Shown here one piece after another: positions 38,512 to 50,025 of a stretch of 64,000 bases of DNA (positions are counted from its first letter, which is position 1; each line of letters begins with the position of its first letter). Origin of the DNA: Bacteroidales bacterium (GTDB taxonomy: Bacteria > Bacteroidota > Bacteroidia > Bacteroidales > VadinHA17); assembly GCA_021371855.1 (NCBI GenBank), contig JAJFVL010000040.1, positions 40,018-104,017 on the forward strand. The letters are read 5' to 3'. Both the position numbers and the translations under genes were made by a program. The notes below the pieces were generated by a model, which ran no database searches, had not been told where the DNA came from, and was given only the letters and a program-made list of their open reading frames with translations.

Positions 38512-39965
38512 CAAATCTCCTTCCTCAGTCTTGCGACCGGAATATTAAGTTGTTCGCGGTATTTTGCAACGGTACGGCGTGCTATCTGGTATCCTTTTTC
38601 CTGGAGGATCTCCGTAAGCCTCTCGTCGGTTATTGGTTTCCGTTTAGGTTCATTGTCAATACAGTCGCGCAGAATCTTTTTAATCTCTCTGGTCGATACT
38701 TCTTCCCCGCTATCGGTCTGAAGCCCTTCTGAAAAGAAGAATTTCAGGGGGAATATACCAAAGTGTGTCTGAATGAATTTACTGTTTGCCACCCTCGAAA
38801 CGGTTGAGATATCAAGACCTGTCATTTCAGAGACATCTTTAAGAATCATAGGTTTCAGCTTTGTTTCATCACCGTCGATGAAATACTCCTCCTGATATTT
38901 CAAGATTGCATTCATGGTCAGTAGCAGTGTGTTCTGCCGCTGCTTAATTGCATCGATGAACCATTTTGCCGAATCGATTTTCTGCTTTACAAAGAGAACA
39001 GCATCTTTCATCTCTTTTTTCTGGCTCTTATCTTTGCTGTAAGCATCAAGCATCTCGTTATATGCAGAGCTCAGCCTGAGTTCCGGGAGATTCCGTGAAT
39101 TAAGGTGAAGGTCAAAACCATCCTCGGTAAGTTCCAGAATAAAATCCGGAATAATCGGTTGAGATGTTTTACTGAAAGGATCGCTGTAGTCTCCTCCGGG
39201 TTTGGGATTTAGTTTCAGTATCTCTTCTATTGCAGTTTTAAGGTCATTTTCAGATATTCCTAACCTGGAAATAATTTTATCATAATGCCTTTTGGTAAAT
39301 TCTTCAAAATATGATTCGAGAATTTTTCGGGCAAGATCCATCGATGACTGGGAATCGTCACGTTTTTCAATCTGAAGCAGGAGACACTCCCTGAGAGATC
39401 TTGCACCTACTCCTGCAGGTTCGAGATCCTGAATTATTTTCAGCACTTCCTCAAGCTCGCTTTCTGTGGTTTCAACATTTTGAAGGAAAGCAAGATCGTC
39501 AACAATGTTAACCAGTTCTCTTCTCAGATATCCGTCCTCATCGATATTCCCTATAATATATTTCCCGAGGATAAGCTGTTTTTCCGTAAGATCCCTGAGT
39601 CCCAGTTGTGATTCGAGATGTTCCTGGAAAGAAAATCCTACCGAGAAGGGGATCTCAGCTCTTTTATCCTCGTCTTTACTGTAGTTTTTTGACTGAAGAC
39701 GATATTCAGGTATATCGTCTTCTTCAATATAATCATCAAGAGTGAATTCTTCCTGGTCTTTGTCTTTATCTTCAAATTGATCTTCCTCCTGTTCTGAAGG
39801 AATATCTTCTTCTTCCGGGCCCTCTTCCAAAGCGGGATTTTCCTCGAGTTCTTTTTTTATCCTCTGCTCAATCTGCAACGTAGGAACCTCCAGCAGCTTG
39901 ATCATCTGGATCTGCTGTGGGGAAAGCTTTTGAAGTAACTTCTGCTGTAATCTTTGCTTTAACAT
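38511..39965 (-). CDS. rpoN: RNA polymerase sigma-54 factor
   Basis: 484 residues. The N-terminal glutamine-rich activator-interacting region (QRLQQKLLQKLSPQQIQMIKL) is followed by an acidic region II, the core-binding domain, and a DNA-binding domain with the RpoN box as ARRTVAKYREQLNIP near the C-terminus. Sigma-54 recognises -24/-12 promoters and needs an AAA+ activator; none is encoded in the window. It is followed directly by the PAP2-like gene and preceded by asnS, 41 bp away. Confidence 0.95.
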   Translation of the reverse strand: MLKQRLQQKLLQKLSPQQIQMIKLLEVPTLQIEQRIKKELEENPALEEGPEEEDIPSEQEEDQFEDKDKDQEEFTLDDYIEEDDIPEYRLQSKNYSKDEDKRAEIPFSVGFSFQEHLESQLGLRDLTEKQLILGKYIIGNIDEDGYLRRELVNIVDDLAFLQNVETTESELEEVLKIIQDLEPAGVGARSLRECLLLQIEKRDDSQSSMDLARKILESYFEEFTKRHYDKIISRLGISENDLKTAIEEILKLNPKPGGDYSDPFSKTSQPIIPDFILELTEDGFDLHLNSRNLPELRLSSAYNEMLDAYSKDKSQKKEMKDAVLFVKQKIDSAKWFIDAIKQRQNTLLLTMNAILKYQEEYFIDGDETKLKPMILKDVSEMTGLDISTVSRVANSKFIQTHFGIFPLKFFFSEGLQTDSGEEVSTREIKKILRDCIDNEPKRKPITDERLTEILQEKGYQIARRTVAKYREQLNIPVARLRKEI

Positions 39966-40006
39966 TCTTCTATTTTCAACAAAAGTATTGCCCTGAATGA
40001 ACTTTA

Positions 40007-41395
40007 CTAAAATTCAGCATTCTTGGGAGTCCTTGGAAATGGGATAACGTCCCTGATATTTGACATCCCGGTAACAAATAATATCAACCTTTCAAAACCC
40101 AGACCGAATCCGCTATGTGGGGCAGATCCGAATCTTCTTGTATCGAGATACCACCACATATCTTTTAAAGGTATTTTCAGTTCATTAATACGGGCAATCA
40201 ATTTATCATAACTTTCCTCCCGTTGCGATCCTCCGATTATTTCACCTATCCCCGGGAACAGAACATCCATGGCTTTCACAGTTTTGCCATCATCATTCTG
40301 CTTCATATAAAAAGCTTTTATCGCTTTCGGGTAATCAGTAAGGATAACAGGCCGTTTGAAATGTTGTTCAACAAGATACCTTTCGTGCTCAGCCTGAAGG
40401 TCACTACCCCAGCCAACAGGATAATCCCATTTTTTGTCTGCAGCTGTCAGAATTGAAATAGCTTCAGTATATCCTAATCTTACAAATTCATTTTCAACAA
40501 CAAATCTGAGCCTTTCAAGAAGATTATTATCAATCATCTTATTTAAAAACCCAAGGTCTTCATGGCAATTATCAAGAGCATACCTGATAAGATATTTTAC
40601 AAAATCTTCTGCCAGATCCATATTATCGGTAATATCATAAAATGCCATTTCAGGTTCTATCATCCAGAACTCGGCAAGATGACGGGGAGTATTTGAATTT
40701 TCCGCCCTGAATGTCGGTCCGAAAGTATATATTTCCCCCAATGAAAGAGCTCCAAGCTCTCCTTCGAGCTGGCCTGAAACTGTAAGGTTTGTCTCCTTTC
40801 CAAAGAAATCACTCCCGAAATTTACAGAGCCATCGTCATTGCGAGGCGGATTTTTCAGATCAAGTGTGGTAACATGGAACATCTCACCGGCTCCTTCAGC
40901 GTCGCTTCCTGTAATAATGGGTGTATGAAGATATACGAATCCTTTATCATTGAAATACTTATGAATAGCAAAAGCCATAGCGTGCCTTATTCTGAAGACA
41001 GCACCAAACGTATTTGTCCTGAAGCGGAGATGTGCATTTTCCCTGAGGAATTCCATTGAATGCCCTTTTTTCTGAAGAGGATAAGCTTCGGCATCGCTCT
41101 TTCCATACAATTCAATGGCAGTAGCGTTTATTTCAATACTCTGACCCTGGCCCTGTGACTCAACCAGTTTTCCGGAAACAGCAATACAGGCTCCGGTGGA
41201 TATTTCTTTGAGAAGCTTTTCATCAAAAGATGCCACATCAACGACAAGTTGTATGTTATTGATTGTCGAACCGTCATTTAAAGCTATGAAAACAATATTT
41301 TTATTTCCTCTTTTTGTTCTTACCCAACCCTTCACCAACACATCTGATCCAACCTTCGGGGAGGATAATAATTCTTTTACTTTAGTTCTTTTCAT
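40007..41395 (-). CDS. asnS: Asparaginyl-tRNA synthetase
   Basis: 462 residues, class IIb synthetase. An N-terminal OB-fold anticodon-binding domain ([15 protein letters not shown]) precedes the catalytic core with motif 2 [21 protein letters not shown] and motif 3 [16 protein letters not shown]. Asparagine-specific features and the [15 protein letters not shown]-terminus are present. The gene charges tRNA-Asn directly. It precedes rpoN on the same strand. Confidence 0.96.
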   Translation of the reverse strand: MKRTKVKELLSSPKVGSDVLVKGWVRTKRGNKNIVFIALNDGSTINNIQLVVDVASFDEKLLKEISTGACIAVSGKLVESQGQGQSIEINATAIELYGKSDAEAYPLQKKGHSMEFLRENAHLRFRTNTFGAVFRIRHAMAFAIHKYFNDKGFVYLHTPIITGSDAEGAGEMFHVTTLDLKNPPRNDDGSVNFGSDFFGKETNLTVSGQLEGELGALSLGEIYTFGPTFRAENSNTPRHLAEFWMIEPEMAFYDITDNMDLAEDFVKYLIRYALDNCHEDLGFLNKMIDNNLLERLRFVVENEFVRLGYTEAISILTAADKKWDYPVGWGSDLQAEHERYLVEQHFKRPVILTDYPKAIKAFYMKQNDDGKTVKAMDVLFPGIGEIIGGSQREESYDKLIARINELKIPLKDMWWYLDTRRFGSAPHSGFGLGFERLILFVTGMSNIRDVIPFPRTPKNAEF

Positions 41396-41779
41396 TCGTA
41401 AATAATTTTTTAAGATCGGATAAAAACTCCATGCTTTGAATAATCATTTTGATGCTTGTTCCGCGACTCTGAACTTTCTCTCATAGCTGGCCCGGTTGTG
41501 CCTGCGAAACATGGAGGTTTCATCTTGATCAATTATATTCAAAAAAATAGCAGCACAAAAATAATAAAATGTTAGCCGCCAAAGTAGAAGTAACTACCAA
41601 TATTTTGTTTTATAAAGATGCAGATACTCTTTTAGATATCTTAAAAGGTCGGGATTTAATCCTTCCTGGCACTGTTTTTGTAAGTTAGTCGCTTCTTTTT
41701 CAGATTATTTGATCATTTTTAATACTAATTTGTTTACCTTTCAGTTATTATCTTTATAAACAGTCTGAAAAGATATGGA
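41396..41779. other. Intergenic region between asnS and the stress protein
   Basis: The 443-bp gap between the divergent asnS and usp genes has no coding frame I would support, no tRNA and no recognised riboswitch. The right end holds the usp promoter, listed separately. The left part presumably carries the asnS promoter, but no convincing box was found. Confidence 0.5.
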
Positions 41780-41810
41780 TTTGAAAATTAACAAAAACTG
41801 AATAACTTTG
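41780..41810 (+). promoter_or_regulatory. Promoter for the universal stress protein gene
   Basis: TTTG at 41780-41783, a 19-bp spacer, and TAACTTTG at 41803-41810, a good match to the phylum consensus. The ATG is 28 bp downstream. Confidence 0.6.
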
Positions 41811-41838
41811 AATATTATATTGAAAACTGTTAAGAGTT

Positions 41839-42690
41839 ATGGAAGAAAAGAAAAAACTTATAGTTGTACCCTGGGATTTCACTAATGTAGCTGACAACGC
41901 ACTGGCACATGCAGCCAAAATAGGTCTTATGGTGAACAACGATATTTGCCTTCTGCATATAGTCAGTTCCGGCACCGATGCGAAAATGATAGCAGAAAAG
42001 AAGGCCCGCTTGCAACATATTGTTGACGAAAACAGTAAAAAATATAATATACCCATATCTTATTATATTTCTAAAGGAAGTATATTCTCCTCCATAGCTG
42101 AATTTGTAAATGAAAATGATGCAAACCTTGTGGTTATGGGCACGCATGGAATGAAAGGCATGCAAAAACTTACCGGCAGCTGGGCGCTAAAAGTTATCGT
42201 AAAATCTAAAATCCCGTTTATTGTTGTCCAGGATCCACCTCCTGACCAGGAGAGGTATCACAATATTGTATTTCCTGTTGACTTCAGAGGTGAAAATAAG
42301 GAGAAGATGAAAATGGCAATTTTCATGGGTAAATATTTTGACTCAAAGATTCATATTATTGTTTCACCCAGCACTGATAAATGGATTTTGAAAAAGACAA
42401 ATACTAATTTAAATTTCGCAATTAAATATCTGATACAAAACAATATAGAATACGAAATCCATAATATACCAAAAGGCAAACTTGCCGAACAGACTATCGA
42501 TTTTGCACAGAAAATAAATGCTGACCTGATACTTATTGTGACAACCAAGAACATCACTTTTGCCGATTATATAGTGGGAGCATCAGAACAACAAATTATT
42601 GCCAACAGTTCGAAGATACCGGTTTGCTGTGTGAATCCCAAATCATCCTTTGCCAGCGCTTCTCAATTTATGGGAGGCTGGTCAGAATAA
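41839..42690 (+). CDS. Universal stress protein, tandem UspA domains
   Basis: 283 residues forming two Usp domains (about 1-140 and 150-280). The first has VVPWDFTNVADNALAHA and the ATP-loop-like VVMGTHGMKGMQ-LTGS; the second has VFPVDFRGENKEKMKMAI and ends with ADYIVGASEQQIIANSSKIPVCCV. Such proteins accumulate under starvation or stress. It lies 26 bp upstream of the gldA-type ATPase gene and could be in its operon. Confidence 0.9.
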   Translation: MEEKKKLIVVPWDFTNVADNALAHAAKIGLMVNNDICLLHIVSSGTDAKMIAEKKARLQHIVDENSKKYNIPISYYISKGSIFSSIAEFVNENDANLVVMGTHGMKGMQKLTGSWALKVIVKSKIPFIVVQDPPPDQERYHNIVFPVDFRGENKEKMKMAIFMGKYFDSKIHIIVSPSTDKWILKKTNTNLNFAIKYLIQNNIEYEIHNIPKGKLAEQTIDFAQKINADLILIVTTKNITFADYIVGASEQQIIANSSKIPVCCVNPKSSFASASQFMGGWSE

Positions 42691-42716
42691 GGCAATATGA
42701 AAATCACAGTATCCTT

Positions 42717-43631
42717 ATGTCAATTGTAGTTCAGGGTGTTACAAAACTTTATGGTGAGCAGAAAGCGCTTGATAATGTTTCCTTTGAAGTAAAGACAGGT
42801 GAGATTGTCGGATTTCTTGGTCCAAATGGCGCCGGAAAATCAACCATGATGAAGATCATCACAGGCTTCATCCCTGCCTCATCGGGAGAGGTTCATATAA
42901 ATGGTCTTGAGGTGGGTACTGATAATCTTGAGGTCAGGAAACGGATAGGCTATCTCCCTGAAAACAATCCTCTTTACCCCGAAATGTACGTAAGGGAATA
43001 CCTTGGATTTGTGGCTTCAATATATAAAACAGGAATTCCTAAGAAAAACCAGATCAATAGTATAATCGAAGTAACAGGGCTGGCTCCCGAACAGAAAAAA
43101 AAGATTGGCTCTCTTTCAAAAGGATACAGACAAAGGGTCGGACTTGCCCAGGCACTTATTCACAACCCCGATGTCCTTATACTCGATGAGGCAACTACAG
43201 GTCTCGATCCAAACCAGATAGTTGAAATACGGAATCTTATTAAAGAAGCAGGAAAGGAAAAAACCGTGATGCTTTCAACTCATATTATGCAGGAAGTTGA
43301 AGCAATTTGCGACAGGGTAATAATCATCGATAAAGGTGTAATTGTAGCTAATGAAGAAAAAAACAATATTTATTCAATAATCAAACGCCCTAAACAGATC
43401 ATCCAGGTTGAATTTGACAAGGAAGTCAGTGAGTCATCGCTGGCAGAGATTGGCAACGTCAGAGCTGTCAGCCAGATTAAAAACAATATATGGCTCATAG
43501 AATCTGACGGAGATGAAGATATCCGTCCCTCTCTCTTCAATTACGCGGTAAATAATAGTCTTACCGTTCTTTCACTCCAGCAGCAGCAGAATAAACTTGA
43601 AGAGATTTTCCGAGAATTAACAAACGGTTAA
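42717..43631 (+). CDS. gldA: GldA-type ABC transporter ATP-binding protein
   Basis: 304 residues from ATG 42717; the open frame runs back into the stress-protein gene, but MSIVVQGVTKLYGEQKALD is the family start. Walker A is FLGPNGAGKST, the signature is LSKGYRQRVGLAQAL, and Walker B is VLILDEATTGLDPNQ. The closest described family member is GldA, the ATPase of the GldAFG complex required for gliding in flavobacteria. The membrane partners gldF and gldG are not adjacent, so assignment to gliding is inferred from family similarity. Confidence 0.8.
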   Translation: MSIVVQGVTKLYGEQKALDNVSFEVKTGEIVGFLGPNGAGKSTMMKIITGFIPASSGEVHINGLEVGTDNLEVRKRIGYLPENNPLYPEMYVREYLGFVASIYKTGIPKKNQINSIIEVTGLAPEQKKKIGSLSKGYRQRVGLAQALIHNPDVLILDEATTGLDPNQIVEIRNLIKEAGKEKTVMLSTHIMQEVEAICDRVIIIDKGVIVANEEKNNIYSIIKRPKQIIQVEFDKEVSESSLAEIGNVRAVSQIKNNIWLIESDGDEDIRPSLFNYAVNNSLTVLSLQQQQNKLEEIFRELTNG

Positions 43632-43633
43632 TA

Positions 43634-43665
43634 TTTGTTTTGCCGGAATATTTTTATTTCCTTTG
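43634..43665 (+). promoter_or_regulatory. Candidate promoter for metK
   Basis: TTTG at 43634-43637, a 20-bp spacer, then TTCCTTTG at 43658-43665 (seven of eight to TAnnTTTG). It implies a leader of about 125 nt, which has no S-box hallmarks. Confidence 0.4.
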
Positions 43666-43798
43666 TGCCCTGATAAATATGTGGAAAGATTTGTGCTGAT
43701 TGCAACCACAGGAAAAAAATGCTAAACCGCGGACACATTACTTTTTCCAATCAACCAAACTTCCCTGTTATTGTTAAACAATTTAATTATTAATATAT

Positions 43799-45142
43799 AT
43801 GGGATATTTATTTACTTCCGAATCAGTTTCAGAAGGTCACCCCGACAAGGTAGCCGACCAGATTTCAGATGCTTTACTTGATGAGTTCCTTCGTTGGGAT
43901 CCTGAATCAAAAGTTGCATGTGAGACTTTTGTAACAACCGGGCTTGTAGTCTGCGGAGGAGAAGTTCGCACCGAAGGCTGGGTTGATGTTCAGGAAACTG
44001 CCCGAAAAGTAGTTGGGGGAATCGGTTACACAAAACCTGAATACCGGTTTGACTGCGATTCTTGTGGTGTAATATCAACAATACATGAACAATCAAGTGA
44101 TATCAGGCAAGGCGTGGTTCGTGAAATAGCCGAAGAACAGGGCGCGGGCGACCAGGGGATGATGTTTGGCTATGCATGCCGTGAAATGGATAATTATATG
44201 CCGCTGACTATTGAATTGGCTCATCGTCTTCTTCGTGAACTGGCATCAATACGCCGCGAAGGTAAGAAGATGAAATATCTGAGACCCGATGCCAAATCAC
44301 AGGTCACTGTTGAATATGATGACAATCATAATCCTGTCCGCATCGACACTATCGTTATCAGTACTCAGCATGATGAATTTGTTCTGCCTGCAGAAAAATC
44401 TAAAAAAGCTCAGCATGAAGCAGAAATAGCTATGCAAGAAAGGATTAGTGACGATATTCAGAAAATTCTCATCCCAAGGGTAAAGAAGACGCTTCCTGCA
44501 AAAATTCAAAAGCTGTTTAAAAATGACTTCAAACTTCTTGTCAATCCCACAGGGAAGTTTGTTATCGGAGGTCCTCACGGTGATACTGGTCTGACCGGAA
44601 GAAAAATTATCGTTGACACATACGGTGGACACGGAGCTCACGGAGGAGGTGCATTTTCAGGCAAAGACTCTTCAAAAGTAGACAGGTCAGCTGCTTATGC
44701 TGCCCGTCATATTGCAAAGAATCTCGTAGCTGCCGGTGTTTGTGATCAGGCTCTGATCCAGGTTGCTTACGCTATCGGAGTTGCCCAACCAGTTGGTTTA
44801 TATGTCAATACATACGAAACAGCAAAAGTAAAAGATGGTAAAGGCAGGTTATTATCCGACGGAGAAATTGCATCAACTGTAAATAATCTGTTTGATATGC
44901 GCCCCTATTCCATCGTTAACCGTTTTGGCCTGAAAAATCCGGTATTCCTGCCAACAGCCTCATATGGCCATTTTGGACGTGAGCCTTTTGTGGGAGACGT
45001 TGAAGTATATTACGAAGTTCCCGGCAGTAATCCAAGGATTATTAACGGCAACGGTAAAAAAGCTTATACCAAGAAAGTTGAATTTTTTACCTGGGAAAAA
45101 CTGGATTATGTTGATAAGATAAAGAAAGCATTTAAGCTATAA
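43799..45142 (+). CDS. metK: S-adenosylmethionine synthetase
   Basis: 447 residues, longer than the roughly 384 of E. coli because of inserted segments, which is usual in this phylum. It has the ATP-binding hexapeptide GAGDQG (with the adjacent MMFGYA), the start [21 protein letters not shown], and the GGGAFSGKD phosphate loop. It makes SAM from methionine and ATP. It converges on the methionine operon metY-hom-metH-metF and is followed by a terminator. Confidence 0.97.
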   Translation: MGYLFTSESVSEGHPDKVADQISDALLDEFLRWDPESKVACETFVTTGLVVCGGEVRTEGWVDVQETARKVVGGIGYTKPEYRFDCDSCGVISTIHEQSSDIRQGVVREIAEEQGAGDQGMMFGYACREMDNYMPLTIELAHRLLRELASIRREGKKMKYLRPDAKSQVTVEYDDNHNPVRIDTIVISTQHDEFVLPAEKSKKAQHEAEIAMQERISDDIQKILIPRVKKTLPAKIQKLFKNDFKLLVNPTGKFVIGGPHGDTGLTGRKIIVDTYGGHGAHGGGAFSGKDSSKVDRSAAYAARHIAKNLVAAGVCDQALIQVAYAIGVAQPVGLYVNTYETAKVKDGKGRLLSDGEIASTVNNLFDMRPYSIVNRFGLKNPVFLPTASYGHFGREPFVGDVEVYYEVPGSNPRIINGNGKKAYTKKVEFFTWEKLDYVDKIKKAFKL

Positions 45143-45157
45143 GTACTTATTAATCAG

Positions 45158-45187
45158 AAAAGGGGGACAATGTCCTCCTTTTTTTTA
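45158..45187 (+). terminator. Rho-independent terminator after metK
   Basis: An 11-bp stem with arms aaaagggggac (45158-45168) and gtcctcctttt (45172-45182), one G-T pair, a three-base loop, then T residues. It lies between the convergent metK and metF. Confidence 0.85.
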
Positions 45188-45217
45188 CCCCCCCCTTAAG
45201 GAGCTGGACGTAAAACT

Positions 45218-46171
45218 TTAGAAAGAAGCCTTCACGATCTTGGCAACATTATCGGAAATACCATAGGTGTAATAATGTACACCGGGAACTCCTTCTTTTA
45301 TCAGTTCTTTCGATTGCATGGTTGCCCATTCAACACCAACTTCCCTTGCTTCCTTGTCTGTCTTGCATTTCCTGACTGCATTCACTAAATCATTTGGCAG
45401 ATCAATGTGAAAAGACTGAGGCAAAAATCTGATGTCGTTTATTGCAGATATCGCTTTTATACCCGCAACAATCGGAACTGTTATTCCAGCCTCGATGCAT
45501 GCATCCCTGAATCTGAAATATTTCCTGTTGTCAAAAAACATCTGAGTGACAATATAGCTTGCCCCGGCATCAACCTTGATCTTAAGGTTTTCAATATCTG
45601 CCTCCATGTTTGGAGCTTCAAAATGCTTTTCGGGGTAACCTGCCACTCCAATGCAAAAATTTGTTGGAGTGACATTTTCAAGCGCCTCTTCAAGGTACTT
45701 CCCGTTATTCATATGGGTTATCTGCTCTACCAGTTCAAAGGCATGCGCATGACCATCCTTCTCGGGGATGAACCGTTTTACCCCTTTTTGAGCATCCCCG
45801 CGTAGTACCAGAACATCATCTATCCCAAGAAAATTCATCTCAATAAGTGCATTTTCAGTTTCTTCCCTTGTAAATCCGCCACATACCAAATGCGGGACTA
45901 CAGTAATATTATATTTATATTTTACTGCTGCAGCAAGGGCAATCGTTCCGGGCCGTAAACGGACTATTCTTTTTTCGAGAAGACCATCGGGCCTCTCAAA
46001 GTATGTTGTTTCATTCCGATGCGAGGTAAAATTTATATATGCCGGATTAAATTCAACCAACCGGTCGATTGCAGCGTATGTCTTTTCAATACTATGCCCT
46101 TTAAGCGGGGGAAGCAGTTCAAAAGTGAACATCGGCCCTTTGGCATCTTTAATTTTGTCTATAACGCTCAT
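45218..46171 (-). CDS. metF: 5,10-Methylenetetrahydrofolate reductase
   Basis: 317 residues from ATG 46171; upstream in-frame codons lie inside metH and are rejected. The FAD-dependent TIM-barrel protein has FTFELLPPLKG at the N-terminus, DDVLVLRGDAQKG, FCIGVAGYPEKH and FFDNRKYFRF. It reduces methylene-THF to methyl-THF, the methyl donor used by MetH encoded 10 bp upstream. It is the last gene of the methionine operon. Confidence 0.95.
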   Translation of the reverse strand: MSVIDKIKDAKGPMFTFELLPPLKGHSIEKTYAAIDRLVEFNPAYINFTSHRNETTYFERPDGLLEKRIVRLRPGTIALAAAVKYKYNITVVPHLVCGGFTREETENALIEMNFLGIDDVLVLRGDAQKGVKRFIPEKDGHAHAFELVEQITHMNNGKYLEEALENVTPTNFCIGVAGYPEKHFEAPNMEADIENLKIKVDAGASYIVTQMFFDNRKYFRFRDACIEAGITVPIVAGIKAISAINDIRFLPQSFHIDLPNDLVNAVRKCKTDKEAREVGVEWATMQSKELIKEGVPGVHYYTYGISDNVAKIVKASF

Positions 46172-46181
46172 TTTATTAAAA

Positions 46182-49100
46182 TCATAAGTTATGAGACAAC
46201 CATCTGGCCGCCTCTTCAATAGTTAAATTTTTCCTTAAAGCATAATCTTTCAACTGATCGGAGTCTATCTTTCCAACATTGAAATAGGTTGATCCGGGAT
46301 GTGCGAAAATGTAGCCACATACTGACGAAGGCGGCACCATTGCAAAATTTTCAGTAAGACTGACTCCTATTTCATCCTCTGCTCCAAGAAGATCAAGAAG
46401 AACCCTTTTTTCTGAATGATCAGGGCAGGCTGGATAGCCCGGCGCCGGTCTTATTCCCGTATATTTCATTTTTAATATCTCATCAACTGTAAGATTCTCC
46501 TGTGCTGCATAGCCCCAGTATTCCTTTCTTATCATTTCATGAAGCCATTCAGTAGCAGCTTCGGCCAGCCGGTCACCCAGAAGCCTGATCATAATTGTTG
46601 CATAATCATCTGCTTTGTACATACCCAGAGGATCATCATCAAGATCTACAGCCACAACAAAGGCTCCTATGGTATCGACCAGCCCTGTAGATTCCGGAGC
46701 AATATAATCGGACAGGGAAAGATTTGGAACTCCTTTCTCTTTCACCTCCTGGTTCCGTAAAAACCTGAAAACCGATTTTAATTCCTTTTTGCTTCTATCA
46801 GAAAAGACCTTTACATTGTCCCCATCCGAAACAGCAGGGAATAACCCGAAAACAGCTCTCGCTGTCATAAGCTTTTTGTCAGTAACTTCCTTCAGATATT
46901 TTTGTGCATCATCATACAACTTCTTTGCCTCAGCTCCCTTCACCGGATCAGTTAAGATTGCCGGGAATTTTCCTGATAACTTCCATGCAAAGAAGAAGTA
47001 AGTCCAATCGATATATTCAGTAAGCTCAGCAAGATCTATTTCGAGCAGAACATGAATACCGGGTTTAGCAGGCTCACAGAGCCCGGATTTTTTCCAGTCG
47101 GTAATATATCTGTTCTTTCTGGCTTCACTTAAAGAAAGAAGATTCCTGCCTGCCTGACGGGCATCATGATCTTCCCGCATCTTTACATATTTATCCTTTA
47201 TTGCTGATACAAAACCGCTGTTATCTTTCTGGCTCAGCGAAGAGAGTATCCCTGCTGTTTTTGATGCATCCTTTACATGGACCACAGTGCTCGAATAAAC
47301 AGGGGAAATCTTAACTGCAACATGTATCTCTGAGGTAGTTGCTCCACCTACGAGCAGGGGGATATTGATATTCCTCCGCTCCATCTCAGAAGCAACATGA
47401 ACCATCTCTTCAAGCGAAGGTGTAATTAATCCGCTTAGCCCAATAAAATCGACTTTTTCTTTTATTGCAGCATCGATGATCTTTTCAGCAGGGACCATTA
47501 CTCCGAGATCAATTATCTCATAATTATTACACGACAATACAACACTGACAATATTCTTTCCGATATCATGCACATCGCCTTTTACCGTTGCAAGAAGGAT
47601 CTTTCCTGCTGTTTTTTTCTCTGTACCCTCACTCTCTTTTTCAATAAACGGAGCAAGTACCGAGACAGCCTTTTTCATCACCCTTGCGCTCTTGACAACC
47701 TGTGGAAGGAACATCTTCCCTGATCCAAAGAGATTTCCAACCTCATTCATACCCCCCATAAGAGGTCCTTCAATCAATTCTATCGATCTGTTAAAAAGAG
47801 GCCGGGCTTCTTCTATATCCTGTTCAATAAATTCATCGAGACCTCTTATCAGCGAATGCTTAATACGATCGATGACCGGAAGCTGACGCCACTTATCTTC
47901 TTTTTCCTCTTTTTTCCCTTCACTCTTTATGCCTTCCGCGAATTTTACAAGTCGTTCTGTTGAATCTTTCCTGCGGTTAAGTATCACATCTTCCGTAAGC
48001 TGAAGAAGATTGGGTTGTATTTCACTATAAACCTGCAACATGCCAGGATTGACAATAGCCATATCAAGCCCGGCTTTTATTGCATGGAAAAGGAATACAG
48101 AATGCATTGCCTCCCTGACCTTGTCAGTACCCCGGAATGAAAATGACAGATTGCTTATTCCTCCGCTCACCTTCGAATACGGGAGGTTATGTTTGATCCA
48201 TTCAGTTGCCTTTATAAAGTTAACGGCATAGTTATTATGTTCCTCTATCCCGGTAGCAACTGCCAGAACATTGGGATCGAATATTATATCTTCAGGCGGA
48301 AATTTCAATTTGTCAACCAGTAACTGGTAAGACCTTTCAGCCACGCCGATCTTTCTTTCGAATGTATCGGCCTGACCTTTTTCATCAAACAGCATTACAA
48401 CAGCAGCAGCTCCATATTTTCTTATGATACGGGCACGTTGGAGGAATATCTCATCTCCTTCCTTAAGGCTTATCGAATTCACCACTGACTTGCCCTGTAT
48501 ACATTTAAGAGCCGATTCAATTACAGCCCATCGTGATGAATCAATCATTAAAGGAAGCTTTGCGATATCGGGTTCAGCCATAACAAGATTAACAAACCGT
48601 ACCATGGCCTTTTCCGAATCAAGCATTGCTTCATCCATACAGATATCAATTATCTGTGCACCTCCCTCAACCTGATTACGTGCAATAGCAAGCGCCTCAT
48701 CATATTTTTCTTCCCTTATCAATCTTGCAAACTTCAGAGATCCCGATACGTTGGTACGTTCACCTATATTTACAAAATTAGTTTCGGGCGTTATTGTCAG
48801 AACCTCAAGCCCGCTTAGCCTTGTATATTTCCTGATCTCAGGCCTGATCCTTGGTTTATATTGTTTTGATGCTTCAGCGATTTTCTGTATGTGAAATGGT
48901 GTTGTTCCACAGCAACCTCCTATTATATTCACCCATCCCTTTTTCATAAAATCTTCTGCAACAGATGCCATAAAAGAAGCTGACTGATCATATTCACCAA
49001 ACTCATTCGGCAATCCCGCATTAGGATGAACCGATACATAGAACCCCGTTTTAGATGACAGTTCTTCGACATATGGCCGGAGTTGTTCCGCACCAAGGGC

Positions 49101-49832
49101 ACAGTTAAGACCGATGCTGAAAAGAGGGAAATGAGAGACGGATACAATGAATGCTTCAAGGGTCTGGCCGGTAAGGGTTCTTCCGCTGGCATCAGTTATT
49201 GTTGCTGAAACCATCACAGGCAGTCTGATCCCCTTTTCTTCAAAAATCGAATCAATTGCAAAAAGAGCGGCTTTGCAGTTAAGGACATCGAATATTGTTT
49301 CTATCAGAAGGATGTGAACTCCTCCATCAATCAATCCCCTGACTTGCTCAGAATAGGCTTCGGCAAGCTGATCAAATGTAACTGCACGTGCTCCGGGATC
49401 ATTTACATCCGACGACATAGAGGCGGTGCGGTTAGTGGGACCGAGAGTTCCTGCAATAAAGTGTTCTTCAGGTTCCTGAGAATTCTCAAATTCCGTGATT
49501 GCTTCAGCAGCCAGCTTTACTGAATGAAGATTCATGTCATAGACAAGACTCTCCATACCATAATCCGACATTGATATCTTGTTTGAGTTGAAGGTGTTTG
49601 CAGTAATAATATCTGCCCCGGCTTCAAGATACGACCTGTGAATGCCTTTTATTATTTCAGGTTTAGTGATAGATAACAGGTCATTATTCCCCTTCTGAAG
49701 ATTGGGATGATCCTTAAACTTGTCTCCACGATAATCACTTTCCTGAAGCTTATGCTTCTGGATCATAGTCCCCATTGCACCATCGAGAATGAGGATTCTT
49801 TGCTGAATAATATTTTCTAAGGATTGCTTCAA
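46182..49832 (-). CDS. metH: Cobalamin-dependent methionine synthase
   Basis: 1216 residues, full length, with four modules: homocysteine domain (about 1-330, [12 protein letters not shown] and the zinc GGCCGT motif), methyl-THF pterin domain (about 355-620, [13 protein letters not shown]), cobalamin domain (about 650-890, cobalt-ligand His755 in [11 protein letters not shown]) and SAM-dependent reactivation domain (about 900-1210, [14 protein letters not shown]). The start is TTG at 49832; no ATG or GTG gives the family N-terminus. It needs vitamin B12. It sits between hom and metF in the methionine operon. Confidence 0.96.
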   Translation of the reverse strand: MKQSLENIIQQRILILDGAMGTMIQKHKLQESDYRGDKFKDHPNLQKGNNDLLSITKPEIIKGIHRSYLEAGADIITANTFNSNKISMSDYGMESLVYDMNLHSVKLAAEAITEFENSQEPEEHFIAGTLGPTNRTASMSSDVNDPGARAVTFDQLAEAYSEQVRGLIDGGVHILLIETIFDVLNCKAALFAIDSIFEEKGIRLPVMVSATITDASGRTLTGQTLEAFIVSVSHFPLFSIGLNCALGAEQLRPYVEELSSKTGFYVSVHPNAGLPNEFGEYDQSASFMASVAEDFMKKGWVNIIGGCCGTTPFHIQKIAEASKQYKPRIRPEIRKYTRLSGLEVLTITPETNFVNIGERTNVSGSLKFARLIREEKYDEALAIARNQVEGGAQIIDICMDEAMLDSEKAMVRFVNLVMAEPDIAKLPLMIDSSRWAVIESALKCIQGKSVVNSISLKEGDEIFLQRARIIRKYGAAAVVMLFDEKGQADTFERKIGVAERSYQLLVDKLKFPPEDIIFDPNVLAVATGIEEHNNYAVNFIKATEWIKHNLPYSKVSGGISNLSFSFRGTDKVREAMHSVFLFHAIKAGLDMAIVNPGMLQVYSEIQPNLLQLTEDVILNRRKDSTERLVKFAEGIKSEGKKEEKEDKWRQLPVIDRIKHSLIRGLDEFIEQDIEEARPLFNRSIELIEGPLMGGMNEVGNLFGSGKMFLPQVVKSARVMKKAVSVLAPFIEKESEGTEKKTAGKILLATVKGDVHDIGKNIVSVVLSCNNYEIIDLGVMVPAEKIIDAAIKEKVDFIGLSGLITPSLEEMVHVASEMERRNINIPLLVGGATTSEIHVAVKISPVYSSTVVHVKDASKTAGILSSLSQKDNSGFVSAIKDKYVKMREDHDARQAGRNLLSLSEARKNRYITDWKKSGLCEPAKPGIHVLLEIDLAELTEYIDWTYFFFAWKLSGKFPAILTDPVKGAEAKKLYDDAQKYLKEVTDKKLMTARAVFGLFPAVSDGDNVKVFSDRSKKELKSVFRFLRNQEVKEKGVPNLSLSDYIAPESTGLVDTIGAFVVAVDLDDDPLGMYKADDYATIMIRLLGDRLAEAATEWLHEMIRKEYWGYAAQENLTVDEILKMKYTGIRPAPGYPACPDHSEKRVLLDLLGAEDEIGVSLTENFAMVPPSSVCGYIFAHPGSTYFNVGKIDSDQLKDYALRKNLTIEEAARWLSHNL

Positions 49833-49879
49833 TTTGCTATATATTTAATATACAGTAATTTGTGTTATATTATTTTCCT

Positions 49880-50025
49880 TCTTTTTCACTCCCTGTCTTT
49901 CACTCCCTGCATTCTTGCCTCCTGGTTTTTCACCCTCTTCCGCCTAAAGGGGGTTTGAATTCCATCCCGTTTATCAGCCCGCCTTCAGGGTCGCTCAACC
50001 GAAGCGTCGAGGAGGGTTTTTGGGA
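49880..50025. repeat. Repeat-like relics between hom and metH
   Basis: This part of the 193-bp gap contains short C-run/G-run palindromes (for example around gcctaaagggggt, 49941-49953) and a hairpin-prone gcgctcaaccgaagcgtcg-like segment near 49990-50010. On the reading strand there is no visible terminator T tract, so the operon may read through. The sequence resembles eroded intergenic repeat DNA. Confidence 0.4.

Noticed and set aside
43666..43798. SAM riboswitch upstream of metK
   Set aside because: The leader has no GGTGCC, kink-turn or P1 pairing, and no recognisable S-box element.
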